NCBI GenBank assembly: GCA_018828125.1
Contig: JAHJWB010000017.1
Coordinates: 1-64,000, forward strand
Origin: Gammaproteobacteria bacterium
Lineage (GTDB): Bacteria > Pseudomonadota > Gammaproteobacteria > Burkholderiales > Burkholderiaceae_C
DNA: 64,000 nucleotides
Reading direction: 5' to 3'
Shown here: in pieces, positions 54,747 through 63,853 of the stretch
Layout of the letters: each line of letters starts with the position of its first letter
Position numbering within the stretch: the first letter of the stretch is position 1
Made by a program: the position numbers and the translations under genes
Notes under the pieces: generated by a model
Seen by the model: only the letters and a program-made list of their open reading frames with translations
Database searches by the model: none
Told to the model about the DNA's origin: nothing

Positions 54747-55904
54747 TCAGTGGGCAGCGGCAGTGCTGGCCACTTCAGCCACCGTCGTTGGGAGAAATCG
54801 CTCAATCGCAAACGCATCAATCGGCGTGGTGCTGCGGCCATCGCGCGCCAGCTCGGCCAGCACTTCGCCCACGCCGGGGCCAATCTGAAAGCCCGCACCG
54901 GCAAAGCCAAAACCGTGGATCAGGCCGGGCGTGGTGTTGCTTTTGCCCAGCACGGGCTGGCGGTCGGGCAGATAGCCCTCGGTGCCGCTCCAGGTGCGGA
55001 TGAAATGCGCGTTCTTCAGCGCGGGCAGCAGCTCCACCGCCTGCACGGCCAGCGTGGCAATGGCGCTGCGCTCGGAGCGGGCGCGGTCGGCATCCAGCGC
55101 CACGCCAGATCCTCCACCCAGCACCAGGTTGCCACGCGCCACCTGGCGGCAGTAGATGCCGCCGCCTTCCACGCCCAGGCTCCAGTGCATGAAGAAGGGT
55201 AGGGGCTCGGTGACGGCCATGGCCGGGTGGCCGGAGTGGATGGGCACGGCCTCGCCAAACTGTGCGGCCAGCGCACCGGCCCAGGCGCCTGCGCAGTTGA
55301 TGAGCACGGGCGCACGCACGGCCACGGTAGTGCCTGAGCGCACGGTGAAGATCTTTCCGTCGTGCTCCACCGAGGTCATCGGCGTGCGCTCCAGAATCTG
55401 CGCGCCTGCGCGCTGTGCGGCCAGTGCGAAAGCGGGCGACACCAGGCGCGGGTTGGCCTGGCCGTCATCCGGGCACAGCGAGCCGCCAACGGCGCGCCCG
55501 CCCAGCCAGGGGCAGCGCTCGCGCAGCGTGGTGCCCGAGATGAGCTGAATGCCCAGATCGAAGTCGCGGCTCAGGTTGGCATAGGCTTCCAGCGAAGCCA
55601 TGTCCGCCTCGCTGCGGCCAATCTTGAAGTGCCCGCTGCGCTGGTATTCGCCGTCGGTGCCAATCAGCGCGGGCAGGTCGGCCCACACCTGGTGGGCGCG
55701 CTGCGCCAGCGGTAGCTGGCTCACGGGGCGGCCCTGGCGGCGCACGCCGCCGTAGTTCACACCGCTGGAGCGGGAGCCGCACAGGTCGCGCTCCAGCAGC
55801 ACCACGCTCACGCCTTTGCGGCGCAGCGCCAGCGCGGCGGATGCGCCCATGATGCCGCCGCCCACAATGGCGACGTCGGTGTCGATGGTTCGTGTGGTTG
55901 TCAT
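54747..55904 (-). CDS. DAO-family FAD oxidase, opine-oxidase B / HcnC-like
   Basis: The 385-residue protein opens with DVAIVGGGIMGASAALALRR and ends with PDRQPVLGKSNTTPGLIHGF and GFAGAGFQIGPGVGE, typical of small-subunit D-amino-acid or glycine-oxidase-like enzymes. Its order after a 2Fe-2S protein and a BFD-type FAD protein is that of HcnA-HcnB-HcnC and of octopine or nopaline oxidases. The start overlaps the stop of the preceding gene (ATGA). It should hold the substrate site. Confidence 0.87.
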   Translation of the reverse strand: MTTTRTIDTDVAIVGGGIMGASAALALRRKGVSVVLLERDLCGSRSSGVNYGGVRRQGRPVSQLPLAQRAHQVWADLPALIGTDGEYQRSGHFKIGRSEADMASLEAYANLSRDFDLGIQLISGTTLRERCPWLGGRAVGGSLCPDDGQANPRLVSPAFALAAQRAGAQILERTPMTSVEHDGKIFTVRSGTTVAVRAPVLINCAGAWAGALAAQFGEAVPIHSGHPAMAVTEPLPFFMHWSLGVEGGGIYCRQVARGNLVLGGGSGVALDADRARSERSAIATLAVQAVELLPALKNAHFIRTWSGTEGYLPDRQPVLGKSNTTPGLIHGFGFAGAGFQIGPGVGEVLAELARDGRSTTPIDAFAIERFLPTTVAEVASTAAAH

Positions 55905-57289
55905 TCGGCAGCCTCCGCCTGGGCTTGCAGGTGGATGGGAATGGGCTTGATTGGGGCTTGTCCGCGCAGCCGTCCCACCTGATCAATCGGCTTGCCCGTG
56001 GCGTGGGCCAGGATTTCTGCAGCCGCCACACCGCACATGCGACCCTGGCAGCGGCCCATGCCCACGCGGGTTAGGGCCTTCAGGCGGTTCATCTCGTCAG
56101 CACCTGCATCGCGCGCACAGGCACGCAGCTCGCCTGCCGTGATGTTCTCGCAGCGGCACACCACCAGCGCATCGGGTGCGTGGGCAGCCCAGTCGGGGGG
56201 GAAGGGGAAGGCGCGCTCCAGCCCTTGGCGGAACGGCATCAAATTCGTCAGCTTGTGTTCCAGCTCGGCGGCGCGTGCTGCATCCACCTTCACGCCGTGG
56301 TCGGCCAGCAGCGCCAGTGCGGCGCGCTCCCCAGCCCACTCGGCCGCATCGGCACCCTGGATGCCCGCGCCATCGCCCGCCAGGTACACGCCCGCCACGC
56401 TGGTGCGGCCCGCAGCGTCGCGCTCGGGCAGGTGGGCGCGGTGCATGGGCGCCCAGGCAAAGCGGCAGCCCAGCAGGTCGGCCAGCTGGGTTTCGGACCG
56501 CAGGGCGTAGCCAAAGCCCACGGCATCGCAGGGCACGGTGTGCTCGGTGTTCCCATCGCTCCACACCACGGCGTTCGCCCGCGTGTCGCCTTCCACGCGC
56601 ACCGGCCGCACGCCGGTGTGCACGGCCACGCCCTGCGCACGCAGCCAAGCCATGTAGTACAGGCCCTTGCCCAGCACGGCGGGCTGGGTGAGCATGCCGG
56701 GCATGGCGGCCAACTGGTCGGCAAAGCGGGCGGTGTCCAGCACTGCGGCTACCTTGGTGCCCGCCTTGGCATATTGGTAGGCCACCAAATACAGCAGCGG
56801 CCCAGTGCCCATCAGCACCACGTTGCGGCCAATGGTGCAGCCCTGGAACTTGAGCGCCACCTGCGCGCCACCCAGGGTGTACACACCGGGCAGCGTCCAG
56901 CCGGGCACGGGCAACACGCGGTCGGTGGCGCCGCTGGCGACGATGAGTTGCTGGTAGGGCACCGTGCGCGTGGTCTGCGTGGGGCCGTGCAGCACGTCGA
57001 GCAGGCCGCCCTGGGCGTTCCACACCAGGCTGTCGGGTTGGTAGGCGATGTGCGCCCGCAGCCCGTCGAAGGTGCTGTGCAAATCCGTGGCGCGTGATGC
57101 TTCGGTGCCGTACAGCGTTTGTGGGCTGCGGGCAAAGTGGGCAGGCGGGCGGCGGTAGATTTGTCCGCCGCCGCGCGCGGCCTCGTCGATTACCACGGGC
57201 CGCGCGCCATGCGCCACCAGGGTTTGCGCGGCGCGAATGCCCGCGGGGCCTGCGCCCACGATCACGGGTTGCAAGGTGGGGGCGGTCAT
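55901..57289 (-). CDS. FAD/NAD(P)-binding oxidoreductase, opine-oxidase A / HcnB-like
   Basis: The 462-residue protein has a Rossmann FAD site (VIVGAGPAGIRAAQTL), a second nucleotide site (VVLMGTGPLLYLVAYQYAK) and a C-terminal BFD-like region with VVCRCENITAGEL and GMGRCQGRMCG, whose four cysteines may hold a 2Fe-2S cluster. Homologues are the alpha subunits of opine oxidases and HcnB (469 residues). Its ATG overlaps the preceding 2Fe-2S gene. The ATG at 57289 gives the canonical start. Confidence 0.88.
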   Translation of the reverse strand: MTAPTLQPVIVGAGPAGIRAAQTLVAHGARPVVIDEAARGGGQIYRRPPAHFARSPQTLYGTEASRATDLHSTFDGLRAHIAYQPDSLVWNAQGGLLDVLHGPTQTTRTVPYQQLIVASGATDRVLPVPGWTLPGVYTLGGAQVALKFQGCTIGRNVVLMGTGPLLYLVAYQYAKAGTKVAAVLDTARFADQLAAMPGMLTQPAVLGKGLYYMAWLRAQGVAVHTGVRPVRVEGDTRANAVVWSDGNTEHTVPCDAVGFGYALRSETQLADLLGCRFAWAPMHRAHLPERDAAGRTSVAGVYLAGDGAGIQGADAAEWAGERAALALLADHGVKVDAARAAELEHKLTNLMPFRQGLERAFPFPPDWAAHAPDALVVCRCENITAGELRACARDAGADEMNRLKALTRVGMGRCQGRMCGVAAAEILAHATGKPIDQVGRLRGQAPIKPIPIHLQAQAEAAE

Positions 57290-57597
57290 GCGGGCGCTCC
57301 GGTGGTCAGTTGCATGCCCGCTTTCACAAAGGTGGCGCAAGACCGCAGCCGTTCACCGCTGGCAGTCATCACCCAGCAGTCCTGGCACGCACCCATCAGG
57401 CAAAAGCCGGCACGCGGCTCATGGCTGAACTCGTTGCGGCGCAGTTGGGCGCGGTGCGTGAGGATGGCCGTGAGCACTGTGTCGCCTTCGAGTGCAGTGG
57501 CAGGTTCGCCATCAAGCAGGAAGGGCACGGGCGAGCGGTCTTTTTCGGCCACGCGATGGAGCAGGGCGGTGTTCACAGTCATGGAAATCGTGCCCAT
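57286..57597 (-). CDS. Small 2Fe-2S protein, HcnA/OoxC-like
   Basis: A 103-residue protein with AGFCLMGACQDCWV and LRSCATFV, the Cys pattern of plant-type 2Fe-2S domains in the small subunit of opine oxidases and HcnA (104 residues). It starts directly after the permease stop (TAA-ATG); an ATG at 57582 is an alternative. It transfers electrons between the two FAD subunits or onward to quinone. Confidence 0.85.
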   Translation of the reverse strand: MGTISMTVNTALLHRVAEKDRSPVPFLLDGEPATALEGDTVLTAILTHRAQLRRNEFSHEPRAGFCLMGACQDCWVMTASGERLRSCATFVKAGMQLTTGAPA

Positions 57598-58392
57598 TTA
57601 CTTCTTGCCCACCAAAACGCGGTCCAGCCCATACACGCGGTCAAGAATCACCATCGCGCAGGCCGTCAGGCCCACCATCAGCGCCGACACCGCCGCCATC
57701 AGCGGGTCAATCGACTCGGTGGCGTACATGTACATGCGCACCGGCAGCGTCACCGTGCTGGGCGAGGTGACAAAGATCGACATGGTCACTTCGTCAAAGC
57801 TGTTGATGAAGGCCAGCATCCACCCGCCCGTCACTCCAGGCAGGATCATCGGCAGCGTGATGCGCGTGAACACCGTGGCCTGGCTGGCGCCCAGCGACAG
57901 GGCGGCGTGCTCGGCACTGCGGTCAAACCCCACCAGCGCCGCCACCACCAGCCGCAGCGTGTAGGGCGTGACGATGAGCGCATGCGCAAACACCAGCCAG
58001 CCAAAGCTGCCCGTGCCACCTATCAGTGCAAACAGGCGCAGCAGGGCCACGCCCAGCACCAGGTGCGGAACGATCAGCGGCGACAGGAATAAACCATTGA
58101 GAAAGCCACGCCCCGCAAACTCGTAGCGCGTAATGGCAATGCCCGCAGGCACGGCCAGCACCGTGGCCAGCGTGGCCGAAGCCAGCGCCAGCCACAGGCT
58201 GTTCCAGAACGACTGCACAAAATCCGAATGCTCGAACACTGCCTTGAACCAGCGCAGCGAGAACTCGGTGGTGGGCAGCGTCAGCGTGTTGTGCGGCGTG
58301 AACGCCACGATGCACACCACCAGCAACGGGGCGAGCATGAAGGTGATGACCAGCGCGTTGAACGCGAGGGCGAGGGGGCCGTTCTTCTGCAT
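57598..58392 (-). CDS. ABC transporter permease, PotC-like
   Basis: The 264-residue protein has six membrane segments and the EAA loop EHAALSLGASQATVFTRITL of binding-protein-dependent permeases. The ATG at 58392 is preceded by GGTGAG; a GTG at 58401 overlapping the upstream stop (GTGA) is also possible. It pairs with the permease at 59270. Confidence 0.9.
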   Translation of the reverse strand: MQKNGPLALAFNALVITFMLAPLLVVCIVAFTPHNTLTLPTTEFSLRWFKAVFEHSDFVQSFWNSLWLALASATLATVLAVPAGIAITRYEFAGRGFLNGLFLSPLIVPHLVLGVALLRLFALIGGTGSFGWLVFAHALIVTPYTLRLVVAALVGFDRSAEHAALSLGASQATVFTRITLPMILPGVTGGWMLAFINSFDEVTMSIFVTSPSTVTLPVRMYMYATESIDPLMAAVSALMVGLTACAMVILDRVYGLDRVLVGKK

Positions 58393-58397
58393 CGCGC

Positions 58398-59270
58398 TCA
58401 CCCTAAAGACTTCTTGTACCGGCCTTCAACCAATCGGTTGTAGCTCAGCATGACCACCAGGTTGGCCACCAGCAGCGTCAGCGCAATCGCCGCGCCCAGG
58501 GGCCAGTTCAGCTCGTGCAGGTACTCGTCGTACACCACCGTGGCCACCATCTTCAGCCGCCGCCCACCCAGCAGGCCGGGGATGGCAAACGAGCTGGCCG
58601 CCAGCCCAAACACGATCAGGCTGCCCGACAGGATGCCTGGCAGCACCTGCGGCAACACAATGCGCCGCAGCGTGGTGAAGGGGGTAGCCTGCAGCGACAG
58701 CGCTGCGTTCTCCACACCGGGGTCCAGCTTCTGCAGCGAGGTCCACACTGGGATCACCATGAAAGGCAGCATCACATGCACCAGCGCGATGACCACTGCG
58801 ATCTCGGTGTAGAGCATCTTCACGGGCCCAAAACCCAGCAGCCCGAACAGCCCATTCACCAGTCCTTCGGGACCCAGCAGCATGCTCCAGCCAAAGGCCC
58901 GCACCACCACCGACACCAGCAGCGGTGCCAGCACCACCAGCAGCAGGATGGAGCGCCACGGGTTGCCCATGCGACTCAGGATGTAGGCCTCGGGCGCGCC
59001 GATCAGCACGCAGATCAGCGTGACCAGCCCCGCAATCCAGAACGTGCGCCAGAAGATCGTGTGGTAGTACGAATCGGTGAACACATGGGCGTAGTGCTCC
59101 AGCGTGAACTCGCCCGCTTTCACTCCCGTGGCCGGGTCGAACGCGTTGAACGACAGCACCGCCGTGAGTGCCAGCGGCACCAGTAACAGCACGGTGAACA
59201 GCAGCAACGCCGGGCCAGACAGCCACCAGGGCGCGGCCTTTTTGTGCAGCAAGGCGGTGGCCAGGCTCAT
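58398..59270 (-). CDS. ABC transporter permease, PotB-like
   Basis: The 290-residue protein has six membrane segments (LLLFTVLLLVPLALTAVLSF and others) and an EAA loop (ENAALSLQATPFTTLRRIVL). Its ATG overlaps the ATPase stop by four bases. With the second permease it forms the membrane channel of the polyamine-type importer. Confidence 0.92.
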   Translation of the reverse strand: MSLATALLHKKAAPWWLSGPALLLFTVLLLVPLALTAVLSFNAFDPATGVKAGEFTLEHYAHVFTDSYYHTIFWRTFWIAGLVTLICVLIGAPEAYILSRMGNPWRSILLLVVLAPLLVSVVVRAFGWSMLLGPEGLVNGLFGLLGFGPVKMLYTEIAVVIALVHVMLPFMVIPVWTSLQKLDPGVENAALSLQATPFTTLRRIVLPQVLPGILSGSLIVFGLAASSFAIPGLLGGRRLKMVATVVYDEYLHELNWPLGAAIALTLLVANLVVMLSYNRLVEGRYKKSLG

Positions 59271-60376
59271 GGCGCCACCTCGGCGGCGGTGTCCTCCACC
59301 GCCTGTTCGGCCATCGCGGTTTCATCGGCGGGCAGCAGGCGCACGCAGTGGTCAGGCCAGTCCACGCCCGTGCGTTCGCCCTCGGCCAGGTCGGGGCGGC
59401 CGTCGTTGGGCGTCAGGACCATCAGGTCGCCCACGGGCGTGCCGAGGCGGTACAGCCACTGGCTGCCCAGAAAGAAGCGCTCACACACCTGGCCATCCAT
59501 CCGGCCCTGCACAGCGGGCACCAATTGCACCTTTTCAGGCCGCACGCTCAGCAGCACGGCCGCGCCGGGGCGGTAGCGATCTCCGTCCACCTCCACCGTC
59601 AGCGCGCCCACCGACACGTGTGTGTGGGTGCCGCTGGAATGCGTGACCTTGCCCGGCAGGAGGTTGGCCTTGCCCACAAAGGTGGAGATGAAGCGCGTGC
59701 GCGGGTGTTCGTACACGCGGTGCGGGTGGTCGATCTGCGTGGCGCGGCCGGCCTCCATCACCACCACGCGGTCGCTGATGGACATGGCCTCGCTCTGGTC
59801 GTGCGTGACCATGATGGTGGTGGTGCCCACCTTGCGCTGGATTTGCCGCAGCTCAAACTGCATCTCCTCACGCAGCTTGGCATCGAGATTGGACAAGGGC
59901 TCGTCCAGCAGCAGCACGGGCGGCTCGATCACCAATGCACGCGCCAGCGCCACGCGCTGCCGCTGGCCGCCGGACAGCTCGCGCGGGTAGCGCGCGGCAT
60001 GCGCCTCCAGGTGCACCAGGGCCAGTGCCTGGGCCACGCGCTCGGCGCGCTCGGCCTTGGGCACCTTGCGCATTTCCAGCCCAAAGCTCACGTTGGCCGC
60101 CACCGTCATGTGCGGGAACAGTGCATAGCTCTGGAACACGATGCCCAGGCCGCGCGTGTTGGCCTTGGCGTTGGTGATGTCCTTGCCGTCCAGCTCAATG
60201 CGTCCGCTGGTCACGGCCTCAAACCCCGCCACCATCTGCAGCGTGGTCGTCTTGCCGCAGCCCGAGGGGCCCAGCAACGACACAAATTCACCCTTTTGCA
60301 CCGTGAGGTTCATGGCCTGCACCGCGCAGGTGCTGCCATAGAACTTGGTCACGTCCGTGAGCTTGAGAAACGACAT
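59267..60376 (-). CDS. ABC transporter ATPase, PotA-like
   Basis: The 369-residue protein has Walker A GPSGCGKTT, signature LSGGQRQRVALARAL, Walker B VLLLDEPLSNLD and a C-terminal TOBE region (about 280-350). The ATG at 60376 has an AAAGGC site 8 bases upstream. It is first in a seven-gene operon with two permeases, the three-component dehydrogenase and the receptor. Confidence 0.93.
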   Translation of the reverse strand: MSFLKLTDVTKFYGSTCAVQAMNLTVQKGEFVSLLGPSGCGKTTTLQMVAGFEAVTSGRIELDGKDITNAKANTRGLGIVFQSYALFPHMTVAANVSFGLEMRKVPKAERAERVAQALALVHLEAHAARYPRELSGGQRQRVALARALVIEPPVLLLDEPLSNLDAKLREEMQFELRQIQRKVGTTTIMVTHDQSEAMSISDRVVVMEAGRATQIDHPHRVYEHPRTRFISTFVGKANLLPGKVTHSSGTHTHVSVGALTVEVDGDRYRPGAAVLLSVRPEKVQLVPAVQGRMDGQVCERFFLGSQWLYRLGTPVGDLMVLTPNDGRPDLAEGERTGVDWPDHCVRLLPADETAMAEQAVEDTAAEVAP

Positions 60377-60659
60377 CGCGAAAGCCTTTCCGTGGAGGCA
60401 TTGCGCGGCGTGCCTTGGGGGCTGCGCGTGCCACCTGCTGTGGAGTTGCATGGATGGACTGCGCGCCTTGGTGAGGGTGCACCGGGGTGGTGCAACATCA
60501 CTCAAAGGTTGAAGCAGCCGCTCGATTCGATTAAATCTATTGCAATAACCAAACCAGAACGCTGCGGGTATTCCATTAATCAGAATTTTTATCGAATTTA
60601 TTCCGTTCAATGAAATATGATGCCTGCAGTTTGATCACAAAATTCCACAGGAGCGAGGT
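60377..60659. promoter_or_regulatory. Divergent promoter region of the transporter operon and IclR gene
   Basis: The 283 bases are AT-rich towards the IclR end (60530-60620). Two weak dyads with TTC and GAA half-sites lie near 60570-60586 and 60602-60612 and could be IclR-type operators. I cannot assign a promoter with confidence. Confidence 0.35.
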
Positions 60660-61508
60660 ATGGAAGCCGCATCAACCGCCACCGGCGGGGTACCTCGGGT
60701 GTTTGCCGTCATCCGCGCGCTGTCTGCCGTGCAAAGCGAGGGTGGGCGAGTCACCCAATTGGCGCGTGCCGTGGGCCTCACGCAGGGCACCACGCACCGT
60801 TTGCTGCAATCGCTAGTGGCAGAGGGCATGGTCGAGCAAGACGAGCGCAGCAAGCTCTACCGCCTGAGCATGGACTTCTTTGCATTGGCGGCGAAGGCAG
60901 GCAACCCCGGTGACCTGCGCAGCCTGTGCCGCCCCGCGCTGCTGCGCCTGTGCGCCAGCCTGGGCGACAGCATCTTTTTATTGGTGCGCAGCGGGTTTGA
61001 TGCCGTGTGCCTGGATCGCAGCGAAGGCCCCTTCCCCATCCGCTCGTTCACCGGCGACATCGGCGGCCGCGTGGCCCTGGGGGTGGGGCAAGGCGCGCTG
61101 GCCATCCTGGCCTTCTTGCCCGAGGCCGAACGCGAAGAGGTCATCCGTTTCAACCTGTCGCGCGTGCGCGAGTACGGGGTGTTTGACGAGGTCTATCTGC
61201 GCACCGAAATCGAGCGCGTGCGCCAACTGGGCTACGCGGGACGCAATACCGGTTTGCTCGAAGGCATGGCCGGTGTGGCCGTGCCCATCTGCGACCGCGA
61301 AGGTCGCGCCGTGGCGGCGCTGAGTGTGGGCACCATCTCAGCTCGCCTCAACGACGACCGGTTGCCTACAGTGGTGGAGTTGCTCAAGCGCGAGGCGGCG
61401 GCGATTGGGCCGAGGATCAATCCGTTTGATGCAACCCTGCGGCGCCCTGCGCAAAGCCTTTCGAGTGCACGCACCGACCACGCTATCCAGCCCGCAGGGC
61501 AGGGCTAG
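60660..61508 (+). CDS. IclR-family transcriptional regulator
   Basis: The 282-residue protein has an N-terminal winged helix (about 10-70; RVFAVIRALSAVQSEGGRVT, VGLTQGTTHRLLQSLVAEGM) and an IclR effector domain (about 85-255; GRVALGVGQGALAILAFLP, AGVAVPICDREGRAVAALSV). It is divergent from the transporter-dehydrogenase operon and is its likely regulator. AGGAG lies near the ATG. Confidence 0.93.
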   Translation: MEAASTATGGVPRVFAVIRALSAVQSEGGRVTQLARAVGLTQGTTHRLLQSLVAEGMVEQDERSKLYRLSMDFFALAAKAGNPGDLRSLCRPALLRLCASLGDSIFLLVRSGFDAVCLDRSEGPFPIRSFTGDIGGRVALGVGQGALAILAFLPEAEREEVIRFNLSRVREYGVFDEVYLRTEIERVRQLGYAGRNTGLLEGMAGVAVPICDREGRAVAALSVGTISARLNDDRLPTVVELLKREAAAIGPRINPFDATLRRPAQSLSSARTDHAIQPAGQG

Positions 61509-61554
61509 AAATAGGCTGGCCAGCGCAACGCGCAGCCCCCCGTTACTACTTACC

Positions 61555-62199
61555 ATGCCGTCCGCCATGTCATCCATCACTCCGCCTGACTCGCCCTCTC
61601 TGCAAGCCCACCCCCACGCCTGCGCAGCGCTGGCCGAGGCGTTGTTGGACGATCCTTTCTACCAGGCCGTCACCGTCGACCACGAGGCAGACCCGGGACG
61701 GCGCCTGCAGGTGCTGGCCCACTACTGCGCGCTTGCCATGGACGAAGCCCGCGCCGTGGGCGACGTGCAAGTGGCCGACCCCCACGGTGCCGCGCTGTGG
61801 ATCACCCCCCATGCGCCAGCTGCAGACAAGGCGCAACACAGCGCCCGGCGCACCCGCAGCTTGCGCCAGCTGCTGGGCCCGCTCGGGTTTGACCACTACC
61901 AGCGCATTTGTGCCGCCATGGAAGCACAAGTGCCAGCCGACCTTCACGGTGCGTGGTACCTGTCCATACTGGGCGTGCAATCCGCAGCGCGTGGCCAGGG
62001 GCTGGCGCAGCGGTTGTTGGAGCCCACCTTGGCCAGGGCAGACCAGGCGGGTGCAACGTGTTTTCTGGAAACCTTCAATCCACTCAGCGTGACGTTTTAC
62101 CGCCGCCTCGGTTTTACCCAGTCAGTGGAATGTGTAGATCCCATCACAGGGTGCGCCTACCAGTTGATGGTGCGTGCTGCGGCTGCGCACGGTGCCTAG
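61555..62199 (+). CDS. GNAT-family N-acetyltransferase
   Basis: About 214 residues with a GNAT fold; the acetyl-CoA site is LGVQSAARGQGLAQRLLEP (R-x-x-G-x-G/A) and the C-terminal NPLSVTFYRRLGF is typical. The ATG at 61555 is the first; one at 61567 is possible. No clear ribosome site. The substrate is unknown. Confidence 0.85.
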   Translation: MPSAMSSITPPDSPSLQAHPHACAALAEALLDDPFYQAVTVDHEADPGRRLQVLAHYCALAMDEARAVGDVQVADPHGAALWITPHAPAADKAQHSARRTRSLRQLLGPLGFDHYQRICAAMEAQVPADLHGAWYLSILGVQSAARGQGLAQRLLEPTLARADQAGATCFLETFNPLSVTFYRRLGFTQSVECVDPITGCAYQLMVRAAAAHGA

Positions 62200-62305
62200 C
62201 GGGACCAGTGTCGTGTGCCGCCAATGCCAAGGCCGGGTAACCTAGCGCCCACCAACGCAAGCCTGTTTTGGCTTGCTGTTCTATTGCGCACCCACGGAGG
62301 CCGCC

Positions 62306-63052
62306 TTGATCCGCACCACCACTCCTGCATCTATCGAGTCCGACCTGCCCTACAGCTTTGGCAAACCCGTGCCGCTGACCACGCGCAGCAGCGCGCTGTT
62401 GTGGGCCGCCAGCGCAGTGGCCTTTGCGCTGTTGGTGGCCGTACCCCGCTGGTTGCCCGACCAGTGGGGTGGCGCTTTGGCCGCGCTGCTGTTTGTGGGC
62501 GTTCAGTGGGCGGGGCTGCGATGGGCGGTGGGCCCGGCATGGGTGGCGCTGTTAAGGCGCCCCCGCTGGCGCGATGTGGCGCTGGGGCTGGCCGCAGTGC
62601 CACTGGTGATCGGCTTGCCCGCGCTGGTGGCTGCATATGGGTTGGGCATGTCTCACCTCAGCGCCAACGCCAGCATCGATGCTGTTGCGGACTTGTCCCC
62701 AGCGCAGCTGGTTGGGCGGTTCGCACTGGTTGCCGTGCAGCTGCTGGGCGAAGAGCTGGTCACCATCCTGCCACTGCTGGCCACCGTGGCCTTGCTGCAC
62801 AGCGCTGGCATGCCCGCCCGTTGGGCCGTGGCCTTGGCATGGATGGTTACGGCGCTGGTGTTTGGCGCACTGCACCTGCCCACCTACCAATGGCATCTGG
62901 GCCAGGCCTTGCTCGTTATAGGAGCCGCTCGTCTGGCGCTGACGGCAGTCTTCATCTACACCCGCAACCTGTGGGCCAGCACCATCGCCCACATTGCCAA
63001 CGACTGGACGATCATGGCCTTTGTGCTGGCCTCTACCCGCACCATTGCCTGA
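62306..63052 (+). CDS. CPBP-family intramembrane protease-like protein, TTG start
   Basis: The 248-residue protein has about eight membrane segments and the CPBP/Abi motifs: E149-E150 in LLGEELVTILPLL, FGALH and HIANDW. The Arg usually found in EExxxR is replaced by Ile154, so activity is uncertain. The start is the TTG at 62306, because a perfect GGAGG (62296-62300) lies five bases before it; the open frame upstream shows no better choice. Confidence 0.82.
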   Translation: MIRTTTPASIESDLPYSFGKPVPLTTRSSALLWAASAVAFALLVAVPRWLPDQWGGALAALLFVGVQWAGLRWAVGPAWVALLRRPRWRDVALGLAAVPLVIGLPALVAAYGLGMSHLSANASIDAVADLSPAQLVGRFALVAVQLLGEELVTILPLLATVALLHSAGMPARWAVALAWMVTALVFGALHLPTYQWHLGQALLVIGAARLALTAVFIYTRNLWASTIAHIANDWTIMAFVLASTRTIA

Positions 63053-63087
63053 CCCATTGACCCTGCCCACCGCCGCAAGGAGCTCCT

Positions 63088-63756
63088 GTGGACTTTCTCA
63101 AGATCCTCAAGTCGTTTGAAGACTTTGTGTACGAGGCGCTGATCTGGCTGATCCTGCTGCCCAAGACCCTGTTGCGCATCGTTCTGCGCCCGCGCCAGAT
63201 GGTGGCCTATGTGCAGGCCGAGCAAACCCGCGAAGGCGACGACCGCTACGGCGACGCCATCAGCCCGCCGCTGCTGCTCATCCTGTGCGTGCTGGTGTCC
63301 CATGTGTTCGACCTGGCCCTGCGCAAACAACCGGCGCAAGAGATGGGAACGCTCGCGGCCGAACTGCTCAAGTCCGAGCAAAACCTGCTGCTGTACCGCA
63401 CCATGGCATTCGGAATTTGGTCTCTGGCAGGCGCCGTCTGGTACATGCGCCACAGCCGCCAGCCCATCCACCGCGTCAACCTGCGCAACCCGTTTTATGA
63501 GCAGTGCTACCTGGTGGCACCGTTTGCAATGGCCATGTCGATCAGCACCACGTTCGCACTGTCGGGTGGGCTGCTCTCCGCTGCCGGAGTGGGGCTCGCA
63601 CTCCTGGCGCTGCTGTGGTTTTTTGTCGCCGAGTGGCACTGGGTGCGCGAGCGCGCGGGGTTAGGCGCGGGTCGTGCAGCGGTGGTGGCTGGAGGGCTGG
63701 TGTTGCTGGGGCTGGTGGCGAATACCGGGTTGGGGTATTTGTTGAGGCGTTTGTGA
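63088..63756 (+). CDS. Integral membrane protein of unknown function, GTG start
   Basis: The 222-residue protein has about five membrane segments and short amphipathic N-terminal helices (MDFLKILKSFEDFVYEALIW). The GTG at 63088 has AAGGAG five bases upstream. It follows the CPBP gene by 35 bases on the same strand and is probably cotranscribed. It may belong to the Yip1/permease-like group, but I do not recognise the family. Confidence 0.75.
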   Translation: MDFLKILKSFEDFVYEALIWLILLPKTLLRIVLRPRQMVAYVQAEQTREGDDRYGDAISPPLLLILCVLVSHVFDLALRKQPAQEMGTLAAELLKSEQNLLLYRTMAFGIWSLAGAVWYMRHSRQPIHRVNLRNPFYEQCYLVAPFAMAMSISTTFALSGGLLSAAGVGLALLALLWFFVAEWHWVRERAGLGAGRAAVVAGGLVLLGLVANTGLGYLLRRL

Positions 63757-63853
63757 GAGGTTGGTTAGAACGAATTCGATATAGGGCGCTGCCTCGTGCC
63801 CGCTGGCGCACTTCACCGTGGGGCAGAATTCGGCCAACAGCAGACACACGTTC

